Assembly (NCBI GenBank): GCA_003514305.1
Contig: DORE01000019.1
Coordinates: 1-15,020, forward strand
DNA: 15,020 bases
Reading direction: 5' to 3'
Source: Gammaproteobacteria bacterium
GTDB taxonomy: Bacteria; Pseudomonadota; Gammaproteobacteria; Pseudomonadales; Pseudohongiellaceae
Below are positions 6,470 through 13,257 of the stretch, in pieces. Made by a program: the position numbers and the translations under genes. Each line of letters begins with the position of its first letter. Position 1 is the first letter of the stretch. The notes under the pieces were generated by a model. It did no database searches and had not been told where the DNA came from. It was given only the letters and a program-made list of their open reading frames with translations.

Positions 6470-6844
6470 TCAGGCCAGCGCTGCCGATAGTCCTGCTGCT
6501 GCCGCCGTGTCAACATACTCCCTTAGCTGAGCGATCTTGCCATTCTCAATATCAGCAACAACACAAGCTGCCAGCGTCAGTTCGCCGCCGTCGGGCAGTG
6601 TTCCCCTTACCGTGTGTTCCTCGACAAAACCCTTGCTAGTGGCACTACGAATGACGTCCTCGTAACGAAAATCACTGACTAAGGTGCTCACAGCCTTTGA
6701 AAACTGAATAAGCGTTTCGACATCAAACTCGTTGTTCAGATTTTGGCGCGCTTTGAACTCCGGGGCGCAGAGATTCCGAACCATATCCATATCGCCTGTC
6801 TCAAAGGCAGTAAACAATTTAGCTGCTATTTGCTGGTTGTCCAT
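6470..6844 (-). CDS. SnoaL/NTF2-like protein
   Basis: From the start at 6844 the product has 124 residues, the usual size of a single-domain NTF2-fold (SnoaL, ketosteroid-isomerase-like) protein. The family look is clear: an N-terminal helix with AAKLFTAFETGDMDMVRNLCAPEF, a middle part with FRYEDVIRSATSKGFVEEHTVRG, and the closing strands CVVADIENGKIAQLREYVDT. It has no signal peptide. Family members are small lyases, isomerases or binding proteins, and no substrate can be read from the sequence. The ATG at 6844 is chosen over the one at 6850 because GAGGA stands seven bases before it and only one base before the other. It follows the SRAP gene by 39 bases on the same strand and is probably co-transcribed with it; a functional link between the two is not established. 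Confidence 0.82.
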   Translation of the reverse strand: MDNQQIAAKLFTAFETGDMDMVRNLCAPEFKARQNLNNEFDVETLIQFSKAVSTLVSDFRYEDVIRSATSKGFVEEHTVRGTLPDGGELTLAACVVADIENGKIAQLREYVDTAAAAGLSAALA

Positions 6845-6851
6845 CGTCATG

Positions 6852-6856
6852 TCCTC
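6852..6856 (-). promoter_or_regulatory. Shine-Dalgarno deciding the SnoaL start
   Basis: GAGGA on the minus strand is seven bases from the ATG at 6844 but only one base from the ATG at 6850, so translation very likely begins at 6844. Confidence 0.6.
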
Positions 6857-6883
6857 AAGGAGTTAATATCGATTGCCATGTTG

Positions 6884-7573
6884 TTAGCTCGCAATCGTGA
6901 AAGCGTCTTCGATTGGATTCCACAGATTTGGCTTACCAATGCGGGTAATTCTCATGGCACTGTGCACACGTGGCTCAAGCAGCCGAGCAAACTGACCCAC
7001 GTCTTTAAAGTCAAGATCAAGCCACTTCGAAATAAGGTGGTCATCCTTCAGATCCAGTATCAGAGGCATCGATTTTGGATGAATTTTATCCCACTGCGGC
7101 GATAGCGGCGGAAGGGTGATGATCGAAGCCGAGTGAACACGCTCTCCGGTCTGCCGATCGCGGTATTCCATATATAAACCTCCAAACGCAATGGCTGACC
7201 CGGCCAGTTCGATCATATGGTAGATCTTTTTGTCGCCCAGATTTTCAACAAAAGCACTTGCCGGGATAATACAGCGTGATTCACGGTATGGAACGTAAGA
7301 AATGCCCCGCAGCTTGTGCAATTTGTCAGAACGGGAGTTGAAGCTGGCGTAACGGTAGTTGGGCTTCAGCGTTTTACGCTCGAGGAGCAGCCACCAAGTG
7401 GCTTCTGAAACCTTACGGTGTTTGTCTCGCCCTACAAGGTTTTCATGAATTATCGCGATTCTGCTGCCGGGTGCGATATCCTGACTGATGCAGCTACCGG
7501 GAATCTCGACACCCAGCGCATCGCAGAGACTACGTACCTCTGAACTGTCAATTAAATTGAAGCGTCCGCACAT
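6884..7573 (-). CDS. SRAP-domain protein (HMCES/YedK-type abasic-site crosslinking protein)
   Basis: The product has 229 residues, close to E. coli YedK. SRAP proteins bind abasic sites in single-stranded DNA and form a thiazolidine link through the Cys2 exposed after Met removal. The protein opens with MCGRF, and the other active-site residues can be placed: Asn79 in SFNSRSDKL (usually NARSE), Glu110 in IPASAFVENL (usually GFYEW) and His165 in DKIHPKSMP (usually IHxRMP). GGLYMEYRD at 131-139 and ASIITLPP at 149-156 also fit. The start is set by the need for Cys2, so the 92 open codons upstream in the same frame are not used; GAGAG lies about nine bases before the ATG. The motifs differ from the common consensus, so this is a divergent member, but all four key residues remain. 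It is divergent from the esterase gene, with 106 bases between starts. Confidence 0.92.
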   Translation of the reverse strand: MCGRFNLIDSSEVRSLCDALGVEIPGSCISQDIAPGSRIAIIHENLVGRDKHRKVSEATWWLLLERKTLKPNYRYASFNSRSDKLHKLRGISYVPYRESRCIIPASAFVENLGDKKIYHMIELAGSAIAFGGLYMEYRDRQTGERVHSASIITLPPLSPQWDKIHPKSMPLILDLKDDHLISKWLDLDFKDVGQFARLLEPRVHSAMRITRIGKPNLWNPIEDAFTIAS

Positions 7574-7629
7574 TGCTTTTACTCTCAGGGCAATAGTAAA
7601 GTCTAACGCTTCAGAGCTACTTTGAGCTG

Positions 7630-7659
7630 CTGAAACTTCCCGTGTAACTGCTTTATACA
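7630..7659 (+). promoter_or_regulatory. Possible promoter of the esterase gene
   Basis: CTGAAA (7630-7635) and TATACA (7654-7659) are 18 bases apart in the 106-base divergent gap, about 20 bases before the ATG at 7680. The -10 is good (five of six), the -35 fair (four of six). AAGGGA precedes the ATG as ribosome binding site. Confidence 0.4.
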
Positions 7660-7679
7660 AAAACAACAAGGGAACCGCC

Positions 7680-9344
7680 ATGCAAGAGGCGCAAACATCA
7701 TACCTGACTCTTCTCTTCACATGCCTGACTGCGCTCTGGAGCTCATCAGGTACTGACACAGCAACAGCACAGGTCACATCAGAAGAAACGCGGCGCTGCA
7801 CTACCTTGCTTGATAGTCGCAACCTAACATTGACTCGAGCAGAGATCACCGAAAATCCGGAGGATGGATCTGCTTACTGCTATGTGCGCGGCATCATCAG
7901 TCCAGCAATTCACTTCCACGCGCAATTGCCGATTCCTGTGAACTGGAACGGGCGCTTTCTCCAATGGGGCGATGGCGGTAAAGACGGCGATCTGGACTTT
8001 GCAAATCACCGAGTGGCTCAAGGCTATGCGGTCACCAACAGCAACATGGGACACGATAATGGCGTTGAGCCCGGCGCGTCATTCGGATTCAATAACCGTC
8101 AGGCCGAGATCGATTTTGGCTATCGCGCGGTGCACCTCACCGTCATGGCGGGCAAGCGACTGGTCAGAGACTATTACGGCAACAGTGCAGATTACTCGTA
8201 TTTTGAGGGTTGCTCCCAAGGAGGACGTCAGGCATTCATGTCTGCCCAGCGCTACCCACAAGACTTCGATGGGGTTATAGCCGGCGCGCCAGCCTTTAAT
8301 TATCAGGGCCTTAATGCAGCTGGCACCTGGAACCTTCAGCGTGTCTTTCGGGACAACCTCGTCGGTAATCTAGCTGTCGACAGCACCGGTAATGGCAGTC
8401 CTGACAGCCTGGCGCTTCTGGATAAACTTCACGAAAGAGTGCTGCTGAAGTGCGACACAAACGACGGGGTGAAAGATGGCATCATTGGTGATCCGCTTAA
8501 CTGTGATTTCAGCCCATCAGTCGATCTAGCTGATCTAATGTGCCCAAATAATGCGGCTGGAAGCGATTGCTTCACTACCGCCCAATTGCAAACAATTACA
8601 GACCTCTACAATGGTCCTTCTGACTCATCCGGAAGGAAAGTATACCCTGGCAAAATGTTCGGCTCCGAAATGCAATGGGCGCGATACTACATCCCCTGGC
8701 AAGGCAACCAAATGGGTCCTTCAAAGCTCACGGGAGTCGCTGGAGATCATATGAACTATCTGTTCTATGAAGAGGATCCTGGCATCACGGTTCCTGATAT
8801 TCGAGATGTCACCTATAAGGCGAAAACCGGGGGAGTGATGCCAGAATTCCATTGGATTAACTGGGAGATCGATGACTTCTTCTCAGGCAAGGGTGATCTG
8901 ATGAAATCCATTACCGACGCCAATGACCCCGACCTAACAAGCTATCTGGTCGATGCCAGAGGCAAGATGCTGATCTACCATGGGCTGGTGGATACACTCA
9001 TCGTAGCGACAGATACCATCAACTATTACAACGAAATGGTCGATCAGACTTTTGACGGCAGCATGGAAGCGGCTCAGGATCATGCTCGACTATTCCTTGC
9101 GCCGGGCATGGCGCACTGCCGGGGCGGCCCCGGACCGGACACCTGGGACAATCTGGAGCCGCTAGTGAAATGGGTAGAGAACGGCGTCGCACCAGAGCAG
9201 CTCAAAGCCACGCATAAAACCGATGGCCGAATCGATAACGAAAGGCCGCTGTGTGTCTATCCCCAGCAGGCTCGATACGTCGGGCCAGTCGGCGGCGCTG
9301 ACAATCCACAAAACTGGCGGGCGGAGAATTTCCAGTGCCAGTAG
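7680..9344 (+). CDS. Secreted tannase/feruloyl esterase (MHETase-family) hydrolase
   Basis: The protein has 554 residues, typical of the tannase family (PF07519), which hydrolyses esters of aromatic acids. Residues 1-30 look like a Sec signal peptide ending ATA|Q. The nucleophile elbow is GCSQGG at 177-182, with Ser179 next to Cys178; the partner Asp438 is in IYHGLVDTL and His479 is next to Cys480 in GMAHCRGG. This is the full CS-D-HC arrangement in which the two cysteines form a disulfide holding the triad. A Ca2+ loop, CDTNDGVKDGII at 258-269, has Asp259, Asp262, Val264, Asp266 and Ile268 in the same spacing as the Ca2+ site of feruloyl esterase B and MHETase. Between about 205 and 430 lies the lid domain, which decides substrate and cannot be read reliably. 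It is the first of three co-directional genes. The real substrate (feruloyl, galloyl, other aromatic or polyester-derived ester) is open. Confidence 0.93.
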   Translation: MQEAQTSYLTLLFTCLTALWSSSGTDTATAQVTSEETRRCTTLLDSRNLTLTRAEITENPEDGSAYCYVRGIISPAIHFHAQLPIPVNWNGRFLQWGDGGKDGDLDFANHRVAQGYAVTNSNMGHDNGVEPGASFGFNNRQAEIDFGYRAVHLTVMAGKRLVRDYYGNSADYSYFEGCSQGGRQAFMSAQRYPQDFDGVIAGAPAFNYQGLNAAGTWNLQRVFRDNLVGNLAVDSTGNGSPDSLALLDKLHERVLLKCDTNDGVKDGIIGDPLNCDFSPSVDLADLMCPNNAAGSDCFTTAQLQTITDLYNGPSDSSGRKVYPGKMFGSEMQWARYYIPWQGNQMGPSKLTGVAGDHMNYLFYEEDPGITVPDIRDVTYKAKTGGVMPEFHWINWEIDDFFSGKGDLMKSITDANDPDLTSYLVDARGKMLIYHGLVDTLIVATDTINYYNEMVDQTFDGSMEAAQDHARLFLAPGMAHCRGGPGPDTWDNLEPLVKWVENGVAPEQLKATHKTDGRIDNERPLCVYPQQARYVGPVGGADNPQNWRAENFQCQ

Positions 9345-9402
9345 AGAAAGCACCTTCAGCTAATGAATCCTAACAGTCCAACCTCGTTTGGAAAACTTCG
9401 TA

Positions 9403-9445
9403 AAACCCGAAGCATTTGCTTACATCGAGAGAAGTGCTAGGGTTT
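9403..9445 (+). repeat. Imperfect inverted repeat upstream of the CHRD gene
   Basis: AAACCC-GA-AGCA (9403-9414) can pair with TGCT-A-GGGTTT (9435-9445), ten pairs with a small internal loop around a 20-base loop. It ends 32 bases before the CHRD start codon. No T run follows, so it is not a clear terminator; it could be a leader structure. Confidence 0.3.
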
Positions 9446-9477
9446 CGGAAAAAGAGTTCACCAAAGAAGAGGTATAT

Positions 9478-9927
9478 ATGAAACTCGGCCAAGCCTTCAC
9501 TCTAACCTTTTGCTTCCTCTCGCTAGGACTCAGCTCGAGCGGACTTGCCCAAGAAGTCTTCCGCGCGCGGCTATCACCCATGCCAACGACGCCTCAGACA
9601 GTTAGTGAAATTCTTGGTGAAGGCGAAGTTTTCTTGACCCTCAATGACCATCAGCTCGAGATCGATGGCCACTTCGAGGGCATGAGCTCCTCAGCAAAGA
9701 GTGCCCACCTCCACGCTGGACCTCCTGCACAGCCAGGTCCGGTGGTTCATGTTCTTGAAATTGATCCATCAACCGGGGGTAGAATTCGAGCAATCCTTGA
9801 ACTAACAGATAAACAGCTGCTTGCACTGCGCAACAACGCGCTCTATATCCAAGTACACAGCGAGAGAAACGTCGACGGTGAGCTGAGGGGGTGGATCTTT
9901 CTCAAAAGCCATTTTGAACGTTCATAA
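9478..9927 (+). CDS. Secreted CHRD-domain protein
   Basis: From the ATG at 9478 the protein has 149 residues. GAGG stands five bases upstream, and a signal peptide begins at once (MKLGQAF..., cleavage near GLA|QE at 24/25), so the longer frame starting upstream is rejected. The rest is one CHRD domain (PF07452, named after chordin): VFRARLSPMP near 27-36, SAHLHAGPPAQPGPVV at 75-90 and LYIQVHSERNVDGELRGWI at 122-140, with conserved His77, His79 and His127. CHRD proteins are exported and of unknown biochemical function; some bacterial ones sit beside redox enzymes. It lies 133 bases after the esterase and 75 bases before the quinohemoprotein dehydrogenase on the same strand, so it may act with them in the periplasm. 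A metal-binding role for the histidines is only a guess. Confidence 0.88.
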   Translation: MKLGQAFTLTFCFLSLGLSSSGLAQEVFRARLSPMPTTPQTVSEILGEGEVFLTLNDHQLEIDGHFEGMSSSAKSAHLHAGPPAQPGPVVHVLEIDPSTGGRIRAILELTDKQLLALRNNALYIQVHSERNVDGELRGWIFLKSHFERS

Positions 9928-10002
9928 CCGACGGCAGTGACACGCCATTAAAGAAACCTGACACCATGATGCGACAATAGACCTGATCAGTAGAGAGTGA
10001 CA

Positions 10003-12171
10003 ATGAAGCAAAATCACAGTTATGAGAAACCTGGAATCCAAAAGTTCGCAGCGATCCTTATTCTTGGCACATTAAGCGCCTGCGGGGCTGATTCATCTTC
10101 CACGACTGCGATCGAGGTGGCCACGGCGCCACTCAGCTCCAGGTCATTAGAAACCACTTCTGCTTTGACCTTCGAGACTCAGGCAAATGTCGGAGCCCAA
10201 ACTTATGCGATGAACTGCGCTGTCTGTCATGGAGCAAGTCTTGAAGGGACAACGCTTGGCCCCTTACTATCCGGCAATGCATTCGTGAGGCGTCTGGGAG
10301 AGCAAACTCCCGCCTTGTTACTTGGAAATATCAGAGCCAACATGCCTCCAGGAGGAAATGAGGATTTGACGGACGTCGATTATGTAAATCTCGTCGCGCA
10401 TATTCTCAGCCAGAATGGCGTTGACAGCGTGATCACGGCTCTGACGCCGGAAACCGATTTTGAAATTGCCGAGAATATTTCAGAGGTTGTTGCCAGGCGT
10501 CAGCGTCCTGAACCTCCTGCTCCTGAAGGGCTGACCGTCAAAGGCAACACCGAAGACTTCGTTCCATTTGTGCCCTTGACTGACACCATGCTGCGCGACC
10601 CCAGTCCCGATGACTGGCCGATGCATAGGCGTAATTACTATGCCCATTCTTATAGTCCACTTGAACAAATTAACAAGGATAATGTGGGCAACCTGACCCT
10701 TGAATGGGTATGGAATATGCATGAGGGAGACTCCGAGCCCGCGCCATTGGTCTACAATGGCATTGTTTACCTGATAAACCCCGGAAATGTAATACAGGCA
10801 CTTGATGGCAAAACTGGCGAACTTATATGGGAACACTGGACTGGTCCTGCAAATCGCCAAGACATGCGCAATATCGCTATGTATGAAGACAAGATCATTC
10901 AGGCAACGACTGATGCCCGCCTGGTCGCACTAGATGCGCGCACCGGCGAGCAGGTCTGGGAAAACGTCATTGCGGACAACAGCAAGGGTTTTTCGAACTC
11001 ATCAGGCCCTATTGTGGCTGATGGTAAGGTGATAGTAGGACTCGCAGGTTGCGCACGCTACATCCCTGAAGACTGCTATATCAGTGCTTATAACGCCGAC
11101 GACGGCGAACTCCTTTGGCAGTTTGAAACCATCGCCGAAATGGGCGAGCCGGGCGGCGACACCTGGGGCGGCCTGGACAATATTTTTCGGGCTGGCGGAG
11201 AAACCTGGATCACTGGCTCATATGATCCCGACCTTAAGTTGACCTACTGGGGAACTGCGCAGCAGAAACCTTGGGTGCCTGTTTCCCGGCATATGACCAT
11301 CGACGACGTTGGTCTATATACAAATTCCACTGTCGCGGTGAGTACGGACAGTGGCGAGCTCGATTGGTATTTCCAGCACGTTCCGGCTGAGGCTCTCGAT
11401 CTAGACGAAGTTTTTGAACGAGTACTAATCAATCGCGGTGACGATAAGCTGGTCTATTCTATCGGGAAATACGGCATCCTCTGGAAGAACGATCGAGTCT
11501 CTGGAAAGTTTAGAGGCTTCAAGGAAACGGTTTTCCAGAACGCCTTCACCCATATCGATCCTGAAACCGGCGAAGTGACCTATCGGGAGGATATACAGAA
11601 TGCTCAACTCAACGAGTGGACTTCAGCGTGCCCATCCAGCACTGGTGGCAAGGACTGGCATTCCATGACCTACCATCCCCCCTCTGGTCTAATCATCGCT
11701 CCGCTCAGCCAGACGTGCCTTGAGAATGCGGCGCGCGAGGTGGCCCTGGTTCAGGGAGGAGGTGGCTTGGCAGCCAGCCGCAAGTTCTTCGAGATGCCGG
11801 GTACCAATGGCAACCTCGGCAAAGTTGGCGCGTACCACGCAGATACCCTGGAAGAGGTCTGGAGCCACCAACAACGTGCATCTCTGCATACCGGCACCAT
11901 TTCGACGGCAGGTGGACTGGTCTTCGTGGGCGACCTTGACCGTCGCTTCAAGGCCCTCGATGTCAACACTGGCGAAATTCTTTGGGAGACGCGACTTGGG
12001 ACTTCAGTACAGGGCCATCCAGTGAGTTTTGCCATCGGCGGTAAGCAGTACATCGCTGTCACTTCGGCTCTCGGTGGAACTAGCCCGCGAGTGGTGCCGG
12101 GCGTCATTGCTACCGAGATAACTTATCCACGCTGGGGAAATGCAATTTATGTCTTCTCTCTGCCAGATTAG
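10003..12171 (+). CDS. Lipoprotein quinohemoprotein (PQQ) alcohol dehydrogenase-like enzyme with N-terminal cytochrome c
   Basis: From the ATG at 10003 (GAGAG upstream; GTG 9997 is an alternative) the protein has 722 residues. LSAC at 24-27 is a lipobox; Cys27 is followed by Gly-Ala rather than Asp, which suggests outer-membrane sorting. A c-type heme domain spans about 60-140, with CAVCH at 72-76 and Met114 in ANMPPGG as likely axial ligand. From about 204 (DWPMHRRNYYAHSYSPL) to the end is the eight-bladed PQQ beta-propeller with repeated Ala-x-Asp-x-x-TG-E-x-x-W blades. GSYDPDLKLTYWGT at 405-418 holds the probable catalytic Asp408. The heme domain is N-terminal, unlike the C-terminal one of classical type II alcohol dehydrogenases. 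The usual vicinal Cys pair is absent, and Cys350/Cys358 (GCARYIPEDC) replace the GAExG segment that normally gives a metal-binding Glu. Substrate is unknown, probably an alcohol; electrons would pass from PQQH2 to the fused heme. Confidence 0.92.
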   Translation: MKQNHSYEKPGIQKFAAILILGTLSACGADSSSTTAIEVATAPLSSRSLETTSALTFETQANVGAQTYAMNCAVCHGASLEGTTLGPLLSGNAFVRRLGEQTPALLLGNIRANMPPGGNEDLTDVDYVNLVAHILSQNGVDSVITALTPETDFEIAENISEVVARRQRPEPPAPEGLTVKGNTEDFVPFVPLTDTMLRDPSPDDWPMHRRNYYAHSYSPLEQINKDNVGNLTLEWVWNMHEGDSEPAPLVYNGIVYLINPGNVIQALDGKTGELIWEHWTGPANRQDMRNIAMYEDKIIQATTDARLVALDARTGEQVWENVIADNSKGFSNSSGPIVADGKVIVGLAGCARYIPEDCYISAYNADDGELLWQFETIAEMGEPGGDTWGGLDNIFRAGGETWITGSYDPDLKLTYWGTAQQKPWVPVSRHMTIDDVGLYTNSTVAVSTDSGELDWYFQHVPAEALDLDEVFERVLINRGDDKLVYSIGKYGILWKNDRVSGKFRGFKETVFQNAFTHIDPETGEVTYREDIQNAQLNEWTSACPSSTGGKDWHSMTYHPPSGLIIAPLSQTCLENAAREVALVQGGGGLAASRKFFEMPGTNGNLGKVGAYHADTLEEVWSHQQRASLHTGTISTAGGLVFVGDLDRRFKALDVNTGEILWETRLGTSVQGHPVSFAIGGKQYIAVTSALGGTSPRVVPGVIATEITYPRWGNAIYVFSLPD

Positions 12172-12336
12172 CAGAGCCTGCGACGTCACTGGTCTGGTTT
12201 TTCGGTGCGGTTTTTCTGCAACGTCTGATGGGCGCGTAGTAAAGAGTAGTCCAACCGGCATACTTTAGAAATTACTGGGAACGAAGAAACGCCGTGAGCC
12301 TTAACGGCTTGCCCACTCACATTCACGGATCAGGCC

Positions 12337-12756
12337 ATGAGTGAAAGAAATTCAACAGACTCAAGCTCAACGACAGATGACTCAGCTAATAGTAATATCG
12401 GCCGCATCGAGTGGGTTGACCTAACCGTAGGCGACGCAGCACGAAACAAAAATTTCTATTGCAAAGTTATCGGCTGGAAGTCGACCGACGTAGAAATGGG
12501 GACTTACTCAGATTTCAATCTAGAACTACCGGGCACTGGAAAGACGATCGCGGGCATTTGCCATGCACGAGGCATGAATACCGGAATGCCTGCCCAGTGG
12601 CTAATGTACGTCAGAGTCGCCGATGTTGCAGCCAGTGCTGCCGAAGCCGAACGCCAGAAGGGGAAAGTGCTGGATGGGCCAAGGAGGATGGGTGGCAGCA
12701 ATTTTTGTGTCATTCAGGATCCGGACGGTGCTGTAATGGCACTTATTTCCGATTGA
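12337..12756 (+). CDS. VOC-superfamily (glyoxalase/bleomycin-resistance-like) protein
   Basis: The protein has 139 residues. The first 20 are a low-complexity Ser/Thr/Asp/Asn tail; after that comes a single vicinal-oxygen-chelate module: GRIEWVDLTVGD at 22-33, NFYCKVIGW at 39-47, QWLMYVRVADV at 87-97 and the closing CVIQDPDGAVMALIS at 124-138. This resembles the CFP30B-type branch, whose biochemical role is mostly unknown; the metal-ligand set of glyoxalase I is not evident. The ribosome binding site before ATG 12337 is poor (GGATCAGG), but no later in-frame start would keep the first beta strand. It is cytoplasmic by lack of a signal. The MOSC gene starts 21 bases after its stop, so the two are probably in one transcript. 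No intrinsic terminator is evident in the 165 bases before it. Confidence 0.85.
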   Translation: MSERNSTDSSSTTDDSANSNIGRIEWVDLTVGDAARNKNFYCKVIGWKSTDVEMGTYSDFNLELPGTGKTIAGICHARGMNTGMPAQWLMYVRVADVAASAAEAERQKGKVLDGPRRMGGSNFCVIQDPDGAVMALISD

Positions 12757-12777
12757 CGTCTTATTGAGGAATTCAAT

Positions 12778-13254
12778 ATGGGAAGCATCGAATACATCTA
12801 TCTAGCCAGAGGTAAACGACAAGCAGTCGAGCGGATCGGCAAGGCAACCCTGGAAGCGGGGAAAGGCATAGTCGGCGATCGCTACTATCAACTAGCGGAG
12901 GCCCGCTCAGCCAAAGGTTTGCCGGTGATGGAAAACCATGTCAGTTTGGTCGAACGCGAAGCTTTAGATAAATTTCTGTCAACTCATTCTTTGACTCTTG
13001 ACTACGGAGAGTTTCGGCGCAGCGTAATCACATCTGGAGTAAATCTCAATGCACTGGTAGGCAAGCACTTTAAGCTCGGAGACGCTCTGCTTTTTGGTGT
13101 TGAGCTCTGTGCGCCCTGTGGTTATCTGGCCAGCATTATTCATCCTGCAGTGCTCCCCGAACTAGCCCTGAGCGCCGGTCTTCGCGCGACGGTTATTAAA
13201 TCGGGGGAGATACAACTTGGGGACTTCTTGGACGAAAAGCCATCTAAGGACTGA
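12778..13254 (+). CDS. MOSC-domain protein
   Basis: The protein has 158 residues, the length of a stand-alone MOSC domain (as in the C terminus of molybdenum-cofactor sulfurase). Landmarks are GIVGDRYYQ at 30-38, HVSLVEREAL at 54-63, FRRSVITSGVNLNALVG at 79-95 and VELCAPCGYL at 108-117. Cys111 matches the conserved MOSC cysteine that in characterised members carries sulfur or binds molybdopterin; Cys114 completes the CxPC motif. Stand-alone MOSC proteins (YiiM, YuaD types) are linked to molybdenum-cofactor handling or N-hydroxylated compound reduction. No molybdoenzyme is encoded in the window, so its partner is unknown. GAGGAA seven bases before the ATG fixes the start. The end of the gene carries the AAGGA used by the following gene, whose GTG lies three bases after this stop. 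Confidence 0.9.
   Translation: MGSIEYIYLARGKRQAVERIGKATLEAGKGIVGDRYYQLAEARSAKGLPVMENHVSLVEREALDKFLSTHSLTLDYGEFRRSVITSGVNLNALVGKHFKLGDALLFGVELCAPCGYLASIIHPAVLPELALSAGLRATVIKSGEIQLGDFLDEKPSKD
13246..13250 (+). promoter_or_regulatory. Shine-Dalgarno deciding the GTG start of the PqqB-like gene
   Basis: AAGGA lies inside the last codons of the MOSC gene and seven bases before the GTG at 13258. It supports GTG as the true start and points to translational coupling of the two genes. Confidence 0.65.
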
Positions 13255-13257
13255 TTT

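Noticed and set aside
7574..7849. 92-codon N-terminal extension of the SRAP frame
   Set aside because: SRAP chemistry needs Cys directly after the initiator Met, and MCGRF starts at 7573; the extension also overlaps the esterase gene on the other strand.
9388..9477. Longer start for the CHRD protein
   Set aside because: The ATG at 9478 has GAGG five bases upstream and begins directly with a signal peptide; the extension would bury that signal.
12171..12225. Possible terminator after the PQQ dehydrogenase (GCAGA/TCTGC, GACGT/ACGTC, two GGTTTTTC runs)
   Set aside because: The pairing arms are five bases or fewer and far apart, and the T runs are not directly after a stem.
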